A stretch of DNA of 64,000 nucleotides from contig NC_080079.1 of NCBI RefSeq assembly GCF_949987535.1, positions 49,587,000 through 49,650,999 on the forward strand. The letters run 5' to 3'. Made by a program: the position numbers and the translations under genes. This stretch comes from Balaenoptera acutorostrata. Its lineage: Eukaryota; Chordata; Mammalia; Artiodactyla; Balaenopteridae. Each line of letters starts with the position of its first letter. Within the stretch, counting starts at the first letter, position 1. The notes under the pieces were generated by a model, which was not told where the DNA came from, did no database searches, and was given only the letters and a program-made list of their open reading frames with translations. Below, piece after piece: positions 50,601 to 63,089 of this stretch.

Positions 50601-52850
50601 TAAATGCTTATTTTTTGTTGATAGTGTCTTTTAATTGAATATTCAAACTTATCAATATTTTCTTATACCATAAATTGTGCTTTCATAATTCCAGAATCCA
50701 TCCCTAACCTGAGATAACAAAAATAGCCTCTTTTATTTTGCATATTTTGGTCTTTGATCTTATGCTGTGAGAAAGGGATATGATCTTTTTTTTCTGGTAG
50801 GAAAGCTAATTGTCCCAACCCCCACTTATTTTATTACTTTCCCCACTTGATCTGCACTGCCATCATTATCAAATGGCAGGTGCTCTTATGTGCTTGATTC
50901 AGACTGTTTTTGAATCCGAATTCTCTTTTATTGGTCTACTTTTCCATCCCTACACCAATCCACACTGTTACTCTAGCTTATAATAAGTATTGATATCTTA
51001 TAGGGCAAATGCCCCCTCTCTGTTCTACTCTTCCAGAGTTGTCTTTCTTGTTCTTAGATTTCTGTTTTCTAGTTTGTCTACACACATACATACATACACA
51101 CAAATACACCCACACATCCTGCTTGAATTTTGAGTAGATTTTCATTGAATCTATGGATTAATTTAGAAGATATTTACCATAATTATGATAGGAGTTTTTG
51201 CCTATATGAATATAGGTTATTTATTCTATTTTTTGTACCTTTCACCAAAATTTTGCAATTTTCAGTATATATTTTTGGTTCAATTTATTTCTAGTTACCT
51301 TATATTTTTATGTCTATTGTGAATGACATATTTTCTTTTGTTGCAATATCTGGCTGGTTATTGTTGGCCTATGGAATGTTTCTAATTTATTGATCTTGTG
51401 TCATCTCTTCTGTCAGGCTTTTTTATTATTATTATTATTTCTAGTGTTTGACCATGGAGTCTCTTTAATTTTCTATGTAGACAATTACAATATTTGCAAC
51501 TAACAGTTAACTTGCTTTTTTTCCAATCCTTATGCCTTTTATTTTTCTTTCATCTTTCTTTTCATTGCTTGGGCCCTGTATTATACAATGTTAAATAAGT
51601 AGTAGGCTTTCCTGTATTTTCTTTAAAACAGTAAGAATGTTTCTAAAGTTTTACCATTAAGGGTAATGTTGGCTCAATATTTTGATAAGATAACCTTGTC
51701 TATAAGTTAAAGAAGTTTTCTTCTATTTCTACCTTGAAAGATTATTGAATTTTCCAGATGATTTTTCTTTATATGTTCAGATGATAATATGATTTCTGTC
51801 TCTTATTCTGTTAACATTTGTTAATATGCCGATTTACATTGATAGATTTTTATGAAACTGAGTATACTTTGAATTCTTGAGATAAATCTTAGTCTATGCA
51901 TTTTTTCCACTGCACCATTTAGTAATATTTTATTTAGGACTTTTGCATCTATGGTCATTTTTGAGTTTGGCTTACAATTTTTCTTACTCGTATATTACAT
52001 GTTTGGTTTTCATGTGAGGATTTACTAACCTTTTAATATAAATTAAATACCTTTACTTAAAAAAAATTCTCTAAATCAGTTTGCATAAGGAAGAGATTTT
52101 TGTTCATTGGAAGTTTGACAAAATCTCATCTGGAAGTCTGTTTGGGTCCAGATGCCTTTTTCCTCCTTGGTGTGAGACTTTTGATTATTGGTTTAACCTT
52201 TTAAATAGTTATTATACTATTCAGGCTTTCTGTATATTCTTGAGTAGATTTTGATAATTTATAATTCTATAAAAGTTTCCATTTTATCAAATTTGTCTAA
52301 TTGTAATTTCTTATTAGTTCTTAAAATGATAGTTGGATTTGTGGTTGTGCCTTTTCTTCATTTTGATATTATTGAGTAGTGAAAGAGTTTTGTATATTTT
52401 TAAGTCTTTGATTTCAAAGAACCAGTCTTTGATTTTGTTGATTATTCTATTGTTTTATCTTATTTTCTATTTGCTGTTTTTCTTTATGATATCTTTCTTT
52501 CTATTTTGGGGGGCTTCCTCAGTTATTCTTGGCCTTTGTAATTGAATACAAAACTAATTTTTGTCATTTTCTTTTGTCTTTTTAAAAATGTTTTCAAAAC
52601 TATGCACTTCCCCTTTAAACACTGCTTTAGCTACTTCACGTTAGTTTTGATATGTTGTCCTTTCATTGATATTTCTTACTATATACTTAGAAAATTAATT
52701 CATATGTTGTAATAGTTCATAATTTCTATTTGATTTCCTTTTTGGCACATTAAGAAATGCACTTTTTAGTTTCTGAAGTACTTGTTTACTATATTTTTAC
52801 TATACTTTTTATTGTTGATTTTTTTAACATGCTATATCATACATTTCTAA
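47640..52850 (-). mobile_element. Long old L1 sequence, antisense, in several pieces
   Basis: 'gttggtgtagaattggtatt', 'gagaatgttccatgtgtgct' (48560), 'gttctgaagtctatttttat' (48880) and 'ctatggaatgtttctaattt' (51371) are reverse-complement L1 ORF2 sequence. It is very AT-rich and full of stops. 50240-50515 does not look like L1 and may be a separate insertion. Several L1 copies may be merged here. Confidence 0.7.
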
Positions 52851-52851
52851 A

Positions 52852-53237
52852 TCATAATATTTAAGGCTGCCATGATATAAGAAACAGTACTCTGAGTGCT
52901 CAATTCTAAGATCAGAGAAAAATATCTCCCTTGGCTACTATATGAAAGATTCTGTGCAGTGTAATTAACAGAGTAATTAATAAAAATCTTAAAATAAAAC
53001 CAACAAAGAGTTTCCTAGGGATGATTCATATTACATTCTTCAATAAAGTCTAAAACAACTTTCTATGTACATTAACATATTACTAATGTATTTATTATTA
53101 ACAATGTAAGATGTAAAAATGAGACACATAACATACTATTCTTTATCCAAGAAGGAGACTCTGAAACACAGAAGAATTGAATTCTTTAGATCCCAATGCA
53201 TAGGTTCTGTAGGTGGTATATATTTAGAATTTACTTG
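52852..53237. other. Unassigned stretch
   Basis: AT-rich; no feature recognised. Confidence 0.4.
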
Positions 53238-53251
53238 AAGGGTACTTTCTT

Positions 53252-53587
53252 TTTTTTTTTTTTAATAAATTTATTTATTTTATTTATTTATTTTTGGCTG
53301 CATTGGGTCTTCGTTGCTGTGCATGGGCTTTCTCTAGTTGCAGGAGTGGGGGCTACTCTTCGTTACAGTGTGCGGGCTCGCAGTGGCTTCTCTTGTTGCA
53401 GAGCACGGGATCTAGGCATGCGGGCTTCAGTAGTTGTGGCTCGCGGGCTCTAGAGCACAGGCTCAGTAGTTGTGGCACACGGGTTTAGTTGCTCTGCGGC
53501 ATGTGCGATCTTCCCGGACTAGGGCTTGAACCCATGTCCCCTGCATTGGCAGGCGGATTTTTAACCACTGCGCCACCAGGGAAGCCC
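53252..53587 (-). mobile_element. CHR-2-type SINE with target-site duplication
   Basis: Reverse SINE: T-rich start, 'ggctgcattgggtcttcgtt', end 'gcgccaccagggaagccc'. Direct repeats 'aagggtactttctt' at 53238-53251 and 53588-53601. Confidence 0.92.
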
Positions 53588-53863
53588 AAGGGTACTTTCT
53601 TGAATAATATGGAAGTAGGAACAAACGGACTGCTCAAAAATCCACTTTCTGAGGATGATCCTAGAAGAAGGATCATGTTTGCTATGTTATTTTTTCAAAG
53701 CAGGGAGAACAATGATTAATATAGGAGATAAAGATGAGATGACTAAAACAGGAAAAGTAGGTGAAAATTCCCCTCATGTAGCTTGGCTTTTCTCACTAAG
53801 GCTCAAACTGTCCTTCTCTGTCACACTTTGCATTTGATCAGTTCTTTCCTTTTCTTTGTTCAG

Positions 53864-54021
53864 GCAAAGATTGGAAGGGAGAGGACTCTGATATGAAAAA
53901 CCTGGATCTATGTTTGCCTACATGGTATCATGATAACTTGCCTTCATCAAGTCATGACAACTTGCCTTCATCAAGTCATGACAGCTTGCCTTCATCAAGT
54001 CAGGAAACGACACCTATATCA
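53864..54021 (+). CDS. Candidate coding exon 4 of the unrecognised gene (contains 8-residue repeats)
   Basis: A good pyrimidine-rich acceptor (gttctttccttttctttgttcag) precedes an open segment entered in phase 1: GC completes a codon, then KDWKGEDSDMKNLDLCLPTW, then three copies of HDNLPSSS or HDSLPSSS and QETTPIS. With the donor at 54022 (ATCA/GTGAAT) the length is 158 and it ends in phase 0, matching the exon at 59626. That donor is weak. If unused, the frame continues (VNCELKLEEEGSLLINYG) to TGA at 54076, with AATAAA at 54300, giving a possible terminal exon. The segment is acidic and Ser-rich, probably disordered. No repeat family covers it. Product unknown. Confidence 0.5.
53929..54000 (+). 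repeat. 24-bp tandem repeat, three units, in a candidate exon
   Basis: Three consecutive 24-base units (53929-53952, 53953-53976, 53977-54000) differ at one base each (gataac, gacaac, gacagc). Period is divisible by three and keeps the reading frame open. Confidence 0.95.
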
Positions 54022-54299
54022 GTGAATTGTGAGCTAAAACTAGAAGAAGAGGGATCTCTGCTAATTAACTATGGCTGATACCTAAATCACTGACTGAGCT
54101 CTCTAAAGAATAGATGTCTAATTTATCTCCTTACTGCAATGATTTCTCAATTCTCTGTCACTCTGATATTGAAGATGACCAAAACAGGGATTTGGAAGAG
54201 TGGGACTTTTGCAACTGAAGAAAACCCCTTTCACTGTTCTTTTGGAAATTTTACTTATTTTAGCATCTATTTTATTTTGTGCTACTAATAGAGACACAA

Positions 54300-54305
54300 A
54301 ATAAA
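54300..54305 (+). promoter_or_regulatory. Candidate polyadenylation signal for a short isoform
   Basis: AATAAA lies 222 bases after the TGA that ends the read-through of candidate exon 4. It would allow a terminal-exon isoform. AT-rich sequence makes chance occurrence likely. Confidence 0.25.
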
Positions 54306-54329
54306 TTTCACATAAAATTTGAAGCACCT

Positions 54330-55262
54330 TTAGATATATTGATGATAGAATTTTTAATTGATAGGGGCAGCATGGTGCAGTGTCTCCGAACTATGGAATA
54401 GTAGATGGCTGTGAAAAAATCTGGGGCAAAATCCTCACCTTGATATATTACTTTCCTTGTGAAGATACTGCCAGTGTTAGAGCACAGAAAGGGAAATATA
54501 TTTTCATCTTATGGGTGCCTTGTATTTTTTTTTTCTTATCTAGCTATTGGAGCTTTGGGACTTCCATCATGTTACTGTCCTCATACTCACTCTCTGTAGG
54601 TTCCAGCATTAATAGAGATAAAAATCAGTACCAAGAATAGGCACTGCCTCCCCTACTTTCCCAATTTGGCTGCCACCACTACCCAAGGCTGACAGTTGTG
54701 CTGCTGCTTTGAAAAACAACATTGTATTTTGGTTGTTCTCTCATGTAGGAGTCTGTCCATTCCTCCGTGACATGCAAGGTGGCCGTATCAAGACCACTAT
54801 CACATCTCTGGCTGGCAGTCTCTCTTAGTGTAATCCAGGGTTCTCAGCTCCACTGTTGATACTTTTCTCTGATCAGAATGATTTTCTACTTGGAGAGATA
54901 TTTGGAAGTGAGAAACTTCACAGAATGTCTTGAGTAGATGCTTTATATAACCATACTGACTCCCTTCTAGAACTGAGTATATTTTATGCTTTGGGTGTTT
55001 TCCCCTATATTTTATGGCTTGACTTTTCTAGGATGAGTTTTGATATGCTTTAAAGTTTACTTTTAGAAAAGAGTATCTTAGAACATTTCTGGGTATTTTT
55101 TAGAATATGTTGTTTAGAATAAAATCGCTAGTTTTATTAGAATTTGCCTTGCTTATATTTCATGAATTAGTTTGATGTTATAGTTGCTTGATGCCCTTTC
55201 AGTTATGATGCTGTCCCTAGGAATTGTCTAGACTTCATAGACTTGTATGTAGATGACTAGAT
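54330..55262. other. Unassigned stretch
   Basis: Chance ORFs only; no repeat or exon recognised. Confidence 0.4.
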
Positions 55263-55264
55263 TT

Positions 55265-55412
55265 AGAAGATAGATCAATTAATTTTTATTCCAACCCTCA
55301 TTTTAAAGGTGAAGAAACTAATTCCCAGAGAGCTGAAATGATTTGTCTGTGATCATACAGCTCTTCAGTCACAGCGGAAAGACCAGGAACCAGGCTCCTA
55401 TCTCTTAGTATT
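55265..55412 (-). repeat. MIR SINE relic
   Basis: 'ttttaaaggtgaagaaacta', 'gtgatcatacagctcttcag' and 'aaccaggctcc' are decayed reverse-complement MIR. Confidence 0.65.
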
Positions 55413-55413
55413 A

Positions 55414-56080
55414 CTGTTTACACTTTGTCCTCATAAATCTTTGCATATGCAGTGCAGAAAAGTTAACTTAGGCTCCTTGGAAAATTTTATCCAGCCTTTT
55501 CTTTGACATTACTTTGATTCAGTGAGCACTCTCCAAAAAGACCCGGTATCTTGATAATTTAGAATATTTCTCCTTGTGCCTTCTTGATACTGTTAGCCAA
55601 ATCACATTTCATTCAATCAAAGACATGTTAGAGTCCTAAGAGAGCCTTATTTGAATTACAACTATCTAGAACAGTTTGCTTCTTTGATAAATATAATCAA
55701 GTTTATTTGGAAACATGACTTGAAATATGTCTCAGGTTTAAATTATGCTAGGACTTCTCACTTGGGTGATGTCACTTTTTCTTAGTAAATGAGTTGTGCG
55801 CAAATGACTTTTTAACGTCTTGTTGGAGATGGGAGGGATTGTGTCAGTGTATAAGCATTGCCCCATTTCTTTTCCTCTGTTCCATTTCATTCATAATCTC
55901 CACATTCCTACCGTAATTACCTGAAATTAATTTTTAGAGATTTGCTTTACCAATTAGTGTTGATAAACTATTTTTCAGGACTAGGTCAACTCTGTAGAAC
56001 TCATTTCATTTAATTTATTGGTCATCCACGTAGTTTAATGAGAAGGAATCTTTGGGAACATTTTCCCTGGATATTTTAAA
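55414..56080. other. Unassigned stretch
   Basis: No feature recognised. Confidence 0.4.
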
Positions 56081-56084
56081 GTAA

Positions 56085-57400
56085 AAATTAAAATACACAG
56101 AACAATACTAACAAAAGAGAGCTGGTATAGCTATAGAGAGATCAGAAAGAAGAGACTTAAAAGCAAACAGCATTAGGCATTAAGAAGTCACTGTATAATA
56201 CTAAAAGGTTTAGTTCACAAGGAAGATATAAAATTCTAAAATTATAAGCACCGAATAATAGCTTCAGAATATATAAATCAGAATTACAAGTAGTAATTGA
56301 TAACTTCACTATGATAGTGGGCCATTTTAAAATATCTCCTTTATTAATAGATTAGAAAGTTAGTTAAGAGTATAAAAATTTTTTAAAAAGTCAATTAGCA
56401 AGCTAGATATAATGAATGTATATAGAATTGCATCCAAAAATTAGAGAACACAAATTTTTTTCAAGCATACATGGACCATTTATAAAAATTTATCATGTAC
56501 CACATCAAAATATATCATAATAAATGTCAAATAGTCTTTATAGTACTGACTGTGGTCTCTGATATAAAGAAATTCAGTTAGAAGTCAACCACAAAAAGAT
56601 GAAGCATACATTTGGAATTTAAAGACACGTACTTCTAACTCATGAGTCAAAGAAGAAGTCATAATGGAAGTTTAAAATTTTAGAATATAATAAAAACAAA
56701 ATTACTATCTATAAAAACTTGTGGTTTACTCACTATGCAGTAGTTAGCATATGTAATTATATAATCTATACCAATACATTTATAATGATACCAGCTATGA
56801 AGTATGTAGGAGTAAATCTAAGAAAAGGTGTTAATTGAGAACATTATAAAATGTTTTGATGGCTAGCCATATAATATTAATGAATAATAAGACATAAAAT
56901 GTTTTGATGGCTAGCCATATAATATTAATGGATAATAAGACTTAATATAACAAAGATAACTTTTTTTCTTAATTTTAAACCACAAAATTAATTTAACTTA
57001 GTTTCAATACAAATTTCAAATTTTGTCTGTTTGTATATGAGGGAGAGAAAGATTTAATCAGCTGATTCAAAAATGTACTTGGGAAAACAGAAGGCCAAGA
57101 ATAGGCAGTATTAGGACAGGAAGGTAAAGTGTATATGTGGTGGAAGGACAACTGGGATAACTGCAGGTTATCAAGACTTGTTATAAACCTATAGGAGTTG
57201 AGGAAATGTGGTACTAATATAGGAAGTGGCAAGTAAGACCAATGAAACTGCATAGAGATTCCAGAAGATGACCCATGTATATATGGGAACTTTTTCTGTG
57301 ACCAGTGGCATTGTGGATCGAATGGTCTATGCAATTAATGGTGCTGGTACAATTGGTTATTCCAATAAGAAAGATAAAACTGAATTACCACCTGTGAGTA
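56085..57400 (+). mobile_element. Old L1 ORF2 relic, sense
   Basis: 'aagaagtcactgtataatac', 'caccgaataatagcttcaga', 'gatagtgggccattttaaaa' and, later, 'aagaccaatgaaactgcata' follow sense L1 ORF2 order with heavy decay. Confidence 0.6.
56846..56941 (+). repeat. 48-bp tandem duplication
   Basis: Two adjacent 48-base copies (56846-56893 and 56894-56941), each containing 'gatggctagccatataatat', with one mismatch (atgaat versus atggat). It lies inside the old L1. Confidence 0.95.
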
Positions 57401-57401
57401 A

Positions 57402-58685
57402 AGGTCGACAGAACATTTTCTTCTTTACGATGAGAAAAATGATCTTGTGTTAGCCTTCTAACACCCTGTTTCTCTGGAAGCCTGAAAAATGGTAGACTAT
57501 CAGTTGTGTTACCAGGCAGCATTGATTATGGTAAAACTGACTCCTGGGCTAGAAGGATTATGACTAGGACTGTAAACGCCTTGCTGAAAGTATTGATACA
57601 AATGGGATGAATGTGGGAAGCTCCTTGCTGCAGTCTCTAGAGGTTAGGCTCATGAGTTGTTACAAGAGGTCCTGCTTCCTGTGTAGCTTGAGGCTTCTAA
57701 GCCAGGGTAACTGCTACCCATCCATGTCATCTCACTTCCCTCCACTTGAGGCGACACTAGAATGCCATTAGAACTCCTGATGAGGGCAAGCCTTAGGCTA
57801 TTCTGCTGATATGTATCTCCCTTCCTGTATCCTTCTGCAAAGCTCTCCTAGTGCCAGGTGTGGCCTACTGGATCTTGTGAATGTCTTTTGAATGCAAGAT
57901 CATTGTTGGTGGTTGAGCAGAATGGGCAAGGTACACTTTACACTGAAATTTATTCTAAGTGAATGAAATCCCCAAATATTAAAAGCAAAGCTTAAAAAAG
58001 TTTAGAAAAATACATGAGAATTGTTATCTTTTTTTACCCGCATAAGGAAGGATTTTTAAAATTTATGTTTTATATGTTATTCAAAATGGCAATTAACCAA
58101 TTCACTAGAATTTAATATATTCTAAAATGGTCAAGTTATTGCTAAAGTATAATTTAACTTTATATTTTAGGCAATGCTTATTTATGTTAGACTAAAAACT
58201 TAATAAGTTGTATTAACTTAATAAGTTATATTTGTCCAGTGAAACGAATATGCTTGATAAGAGTGCTAGGTAGTTGTTGCATCTTTCCATTAATATGCTT
58301 GCTTTTAAAATCGATTGTGCTTAGGTCCATATTTCTGTAATGATGTCTGTATATACGCCTACAAGCATATATATGCCACTAGGAAGTATTCCAAGTCTAG
58401 TAAATTTCATGGAATTAAGCAAAATATATACATATGCATATACACTAACAAGAAGGGAAAGGATTAATAAGTTTCACAAAATAAGAATCATCAAAAGATG
58501 CTTCAAAAAAGATGAAAAGACATAACACAGAGTGTGGAAAGACATAACACAGGGTGTGGCTAGAGATGCTGCATGAGAAACAGATGGGAGCTGAGGGTGG
58601 GAAATTAGGCAGAGGCCAGACCATGGCAGGCCTCCCAGTCTTTGGACCTGTTGTTCCTTTTGCTCAGGATGCTTTCCTGTCTCTT
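57402..58685. other. Unassigned stretch with a 22-bp tandem duplication
   Basis: 'aaagacataacacag' plus 'agtgtgg' or 'ggtgtgg' is repeated at 58516-58537 and 58538-58559. No gene recognised. Confidence 0.45.
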
Positions 58686-58687
58686 TG

Positions 58688-58948
58688 CCTAGCCCTTCCT
58701 TCTGTCTTTTAGGTACATGGTGGTTAAGTATCACCATACTCTGTTACTGCATTAACATTTATCACAGCTGTAATTTTTCTACGCTTGCTTGTGTATTTTC
58801 TCTCTCCTCATCAGAATATATATGCTCCACAAGGGCAGAACACATGCCTCTTATTCAGTGTTTTATCCGTAGCACTTAGAACAGTATCTGCATGTACTAG
58901 GACCCCCAGAGAAGAACTGTCAAATGAATGGATTAATTGAAGCAGAAT
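58688..58948 (+). repeat. L2 LINE 3' end
   Basis: 'tgctccacaagggcagaaca', 'ccgtagcacttagaacagta' and 'caaatgaatggattaattga' follow the L2 3' end. Confidence 0.7.
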
Positions 58949-58949
58949 T

Positions 58950-59620
58950 GAGGGCTAAAATATTGGTAACTAAATCTTTATTTTAATGTGATTTTTCCCT
59001 TTAATTATATTCAATTTTGTCTACCAGTGGGCCAGGTACTGTATAGAATGGTGCAAAGTCAACAAAGTGGACTAAAGTCCATTGGGCAGAACAAAATCTT
59101 GTGGCAGAGACATACCTAGAATTACTGGATTAGATTGCAAGCGCTAAAATAAAGTGTTAGGAATTTTATTTTCACAATAAACTAAATGTGATAAGCATTC
59201 ATTATAAGAATCTCTTCTGGGCTGTAGTAATAATCTGTTTATCTGTTTGTTTTTTTTTAAGAAAAATGAAGTTTATTTTTATGAACTTTTGGCAAATAAC
59301 TTGGGTGATTCAGTAGAAATAATTTATATGTGCATAGTACTCTACACTCTGTTTTGACAGATTGGAAAATATTTAATAGGGAGATATACATTTCAAATGA
59401 TTTTCTAGGAGTAGAAATCACACTGTGATTGTGGTTTTTTTTTTTTTTGTGATTGTGGTTTTAATTCTATTATTGAATACCTTATTGCTCTTCTTGAGAA
59501 GCTATAGAAATCATTTTCTTTAAACTATATATTCTTAAAATCATAGCCATAATTTTTTCCTTTCTTATGCCTGTAGGTTTTTGAAAATGAAGTTAACTCA
59601 GGGGAAGTAAAATTGTTTTC
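58950..59620. other. Unassigned stretch upstream of a candidate exon
   Basis: 'gtgattgtggttttt' is duplicated on both sides of a T run at 59424-59465. The rest is unrecognised AT-rich sequence. Confidence 0.4.
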
Positions 59621-59625
59621 TTCAG

Positions 59626-59678
59626 GATTTTCAACATAGTGATGATTTTGAGGATCAGTTTAAAAAAGAGACAGAAAG
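59626..59678 (+). CDS. Candidate coding exon 5 of the unrecognised gene
   Basis: Acceptor 'aattgttttcttcag' and donor AAAG/GTATAA bound 53 bases that read DFQHSDDFEDQFKKETE plus two bases (AG). It enters in phase 0 and leaves in phase 2; the next candidate exon begins with T, completing AGT (Ser). The peptide is acidic and charged, like the segments on either side. Such a short exon could occur by chance. Its value is that both phases fit. Confidence 0.5.
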
Positions 59679-59679
59679 G

Positions 59680-60365
59680 TATAACTAATATGCTTATTTA
59701 GTGAGTTTTTTGCTTATTCATATTCATAGCTAGCCCTCTGAGTAGAGACAGTGAGTAATGGTCCTCAGATGTTTGATTAGTTTTAAAAATATAGTTCTTT
59801 GTAGTAAGTACAACCTGATTTGTCTAAAAATAGGGTGTATTTATGATCTCATAAATATGGTATTAACACAAGAAAAGATATTCCTAAAGAATTAAATTTC
59901 TCTGTCATATCAACAATTACCCAGTTCCAAAGCCTTTGTAAATGTGTTTGGAGCTCTTGGAGGGGGCAGTGTACTTGAGGTAAGGTAAAGCTCAGTACAC
60001 AACTAAATTTTATGAGACATTATATGCTTCCAGAAAGAAAATAAAATACTAGAAATGGAATTATTAGCATGGCGAATACTTGGTACTATAAATGAAAAAA
60101 ATTTTTAAAACTGGGAGAAAAGTAAATTTCCATTAGAAAAACAAAAGAAATAGCAGCTTTCATGCTTATAAAATGTTCAAATTTAGGTGTTACATGCAAA
60201 AACATCAAATAAGGAAACATTTTTTTGAGCCGTATTTTCTTAGAGATTTATAAGTAATGTTAGCTACAGTCACTGGAAGAGCACTGCATAGTAATGTGTA
60301 TAGTATGCAACTTGTATAAACAACTTTCACAAGTGCATTAAGTGAACAAATAATATTAATTCAAA
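59680..60365. other. Unassigned stretch
   Basis: AT-rich; no repeat or exon recognised. Confidence 0.4.
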
Positions 60366-60369
60366 AGGC

Positions 60370-62070
60370 ATTTTGAGATAATATTGTATGCTACTAATAT
60401 ATACTAATTAGTAGATACTAATTATATGCTAAGCACTGTATACAAATACAAAGTATTAATAGCTCTTGCTCTCTAGTTTATAGTTTAATTGGGGACACAG
60501 ACATGTAAAAAACAAATTTAAATACAGTGTAGTAAATATTATTATAGAGTCAGAGTCCAAGGATTGTGGGTACAGAAGACAGAGAACTATGCAAGGGGGA
60601 GAGTTCCCCACCACCTTCTTTGAAGAAAAGATATTTTGGTTGGATTTAGGATCGGATCTTAAATAAATAGAAATTCAGCAGGTGAAAAGGGAGGGAAGAA
60701 AGTTTCAAGCTGTGGGGAGAAGTTTGAACAGAGGTAAGGAGCTATGAAAATATCTTATTAATGGTGAGAAATGTGATGTGTCAGGAGTTATAAGGTATAC
60801 GTGAATTGGAATGCCAGGAAACTTGAGAAGATGAGAGACAGAGCAAAAATATAATGTGGGCCAGAGTGTGAAGGAACTCAATATATGTGAAACCAAGGAG
60901 TACACATTTTATTCAGTCTGTTAGAATGAAAATGAAGCACAGATGGAGTCTTTTTTGCATTTTCCTATCTGTCTGTCAATCACCTATCTGGAAGGAGGAT
61001 TGCTGGTAATGAGGTGAAAGATGGCTGGCAGGAAATGGAGAACAAGTTGATGTTTACAGTAACCCAAGAAAAGGTGGGAAGGAGGAAAGAGCAAGAAACC
61101 TGAAATTACCCACAGAAACAAAAGGAAAAGACATTTACTTTGTTAAGGCTGAGGCATAAAGGGCATAAAGGAAATTAATAGAGATAAGGATGAAAAAGTA
61201 GGCAGGGGACAGACTACCAGCATCCTCAATTTAATGAGTCCAGTAAGGAGCCTGAGTTTATCCTGACGTTAGTGAACAGGTATAACAATAAAATTTGAAT
61301 TTTGGGGAGAATTTTCTCTAGAAATTGGAGATTAGACCCAGAAATCAAATTAGGAGCCTTTTGCTAAGTGGGGTTGCAAATGAAAGTGCAAAGAGAGCAA
61401 AGCAGATAGCATAAGTGAGTAAGCTGAGTAGTGAGAAGTTGGAGAGGAAACAGAAAGGGAGTGTGGGCTCATATTTGAGAAATCTGTTAGAGTATATAGA
61501 GCAGTTATTTAGACAGAGATAGAAAGATTAAAGGGTCTTCTGTTTTTAAGGTGAGAGAGAATCAAGTATTCTTATGATATTGTAGATAGAGAGAATTTGT
61601 AGATAGGGAGAAATTAGTTATATATAAGAAAAGATAATTTTAGAAAAATCTCTCAGAGGAGACAGAAGGCATAGAGAACATGGAAGGATTAATTCTGAAC
61701 GTGGAGAAAGTAAGGAGTAATGAAGAATGTTGATGCATTTTTAAAGAGAGTAAGTTGAAAGAGTTCTTACTTTCTGGCTTACATTTTATAGAAGGGACTA
61801 CATTTTTACTAAAGCAGAGAATTGAGAAGGGGACTACATGAGGGTGGTAATACGGCAGTTAGGAATGGTAGAGGAAATGGAATAGAGACGTACGAGTGTT
61901 TTCCAAATGGCTCTCTGCTGATACTAGAAAACCCAGGACTCCAGTACTCTTCGTCCACCACAGCCTGGATAGAGGAGGAAAGAAAGTGAATAGGTGGCTT
62001 GATCCAAGGTGGCTAGTTTGCAAGCCAGGTGAAAGGGAGAGGAGTTGGAGTTTGTGATCGGACATTCGAA
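60370..62070 (+). repeat. Ancient interspersed repeat, same general class as 17.6-18.9 kb
   Basis: 'atatgctaagcactgtatac', 'gtttaattggggacacagac', 'gttgatgtttacagtaaccc' and 'gaaattggagattagaccca' have the order of an old purine-rich mammalian LINE-type repeat. I recognise the pattern but cannot name the family. Boundaries approximate. Confidence 0.4.
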
Positions 62071-62244
62071 CTTTGGAATTATCTCTTCGAAAGTGGGCCA
62101 GTTCCAGGGGCTGACAATAGAAATGGGTGGCTGAACTGAAATGGAGGTGAATGTCAATTGAATAATTAATATAGATTATCAGAGATTCTTTCTTAAATGT
62201 ATACATTCTCTGAAACCATGAACGAATATAAATTTCTTTTCTAG

Positions 62245-62357
62245 TGAGAGTGACCCCAGCTTGTGGACAACCAGTAGCTTCTTTCTAAAAAAGAAGTCGA
62301 GCGGTGAGGATGAAGAGCTTGCAGGGCCTTCCCATACTGACACCCCTACACTTCAGG
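62245..62357 (+). CDS. Candidate coding exon 6 of the unrecognised gene
   Basis: Acceptor 'aaatttcttttctag' and donor TTCAGG/GTATGA bound 113 bases. Entered in phase 2 they read (S)ESDPSLWTTSSFFLKKKSSG, then EDEELAGPSHTDTPTLQ plus one base, with no stop. The exon leaves in phase 1, so at least one more exon must follow to the right of or near the window edge. SSFFLKKKS is a short basic-hydrophobic patch in an otherwise acidic, Ser/Thr-rich context. It lies just after an ancient repeat and is not itself repeat-like. Product unknown. Confidence 0.5.
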
Positions 62358-62359
62358 GT

Positions 62360-63085
62360 ATGACCTCATCCCATTTTATTAGCAGATTCTTGAAGAGACT
62401 ATATTTCAGAGGTATGCACAAAGAAATTTCTAATATAAATGCAGGTCCTGAGCTAGGAAAAACTTTTTCAAATGGGGAAAACATGATTTTCTAGGATTTT
62501 CCTTTAAAAATGAAGAAAATGCTCCACCCCTCACATTCATAAAGGGCACACTTCTACCCTTTCTTTAAATATTTTAGTATGGCAAACATGTCAATTTAAT
62601 AAAATGATCTGTTTGTATTTCTTAATGATTTGTATAGCCTTGAATATGACCTGCTTCTTCATTTTCTTAATTTTAATTTGTTGCACAGTATATACTTTGT
62701 AAGTAAAATAATAACTTTTTTTGGGATTATACATTATCACATGTTGTGGGAAAAAAGAAAATACAGGTATGTATAATAAAATGAGTCAATACTGAAGAAT
62801 ATTCCAAATTTTTTCTGTGTATATGTATTTACATTTGTATATAATATAAATATAACCGTGGAGAAAAATATACATATATAATTATTGTGTATAAGGTTGA
62901 AGAATCACATACATACCTCAGAAACCTTGGAGTCAGAGAAGATCTTAGAGATCACCTTTCAACCACTCATCAAGTGCCAGAATCGTCTTCTCTGATGACT
63001 TTTTTTTATTTGAGGAATGTCGAATCTAATTAAGGCAATATCACACTATATAATTATTAAAGTACAGGTCTCACACAAAAATAGT
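62360..63085. other. AT-rich unassigned stretch
   Basis: No exon or repeat recognised. Confidence 0.4.
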
Positions 63086-63089
63086 TTAC

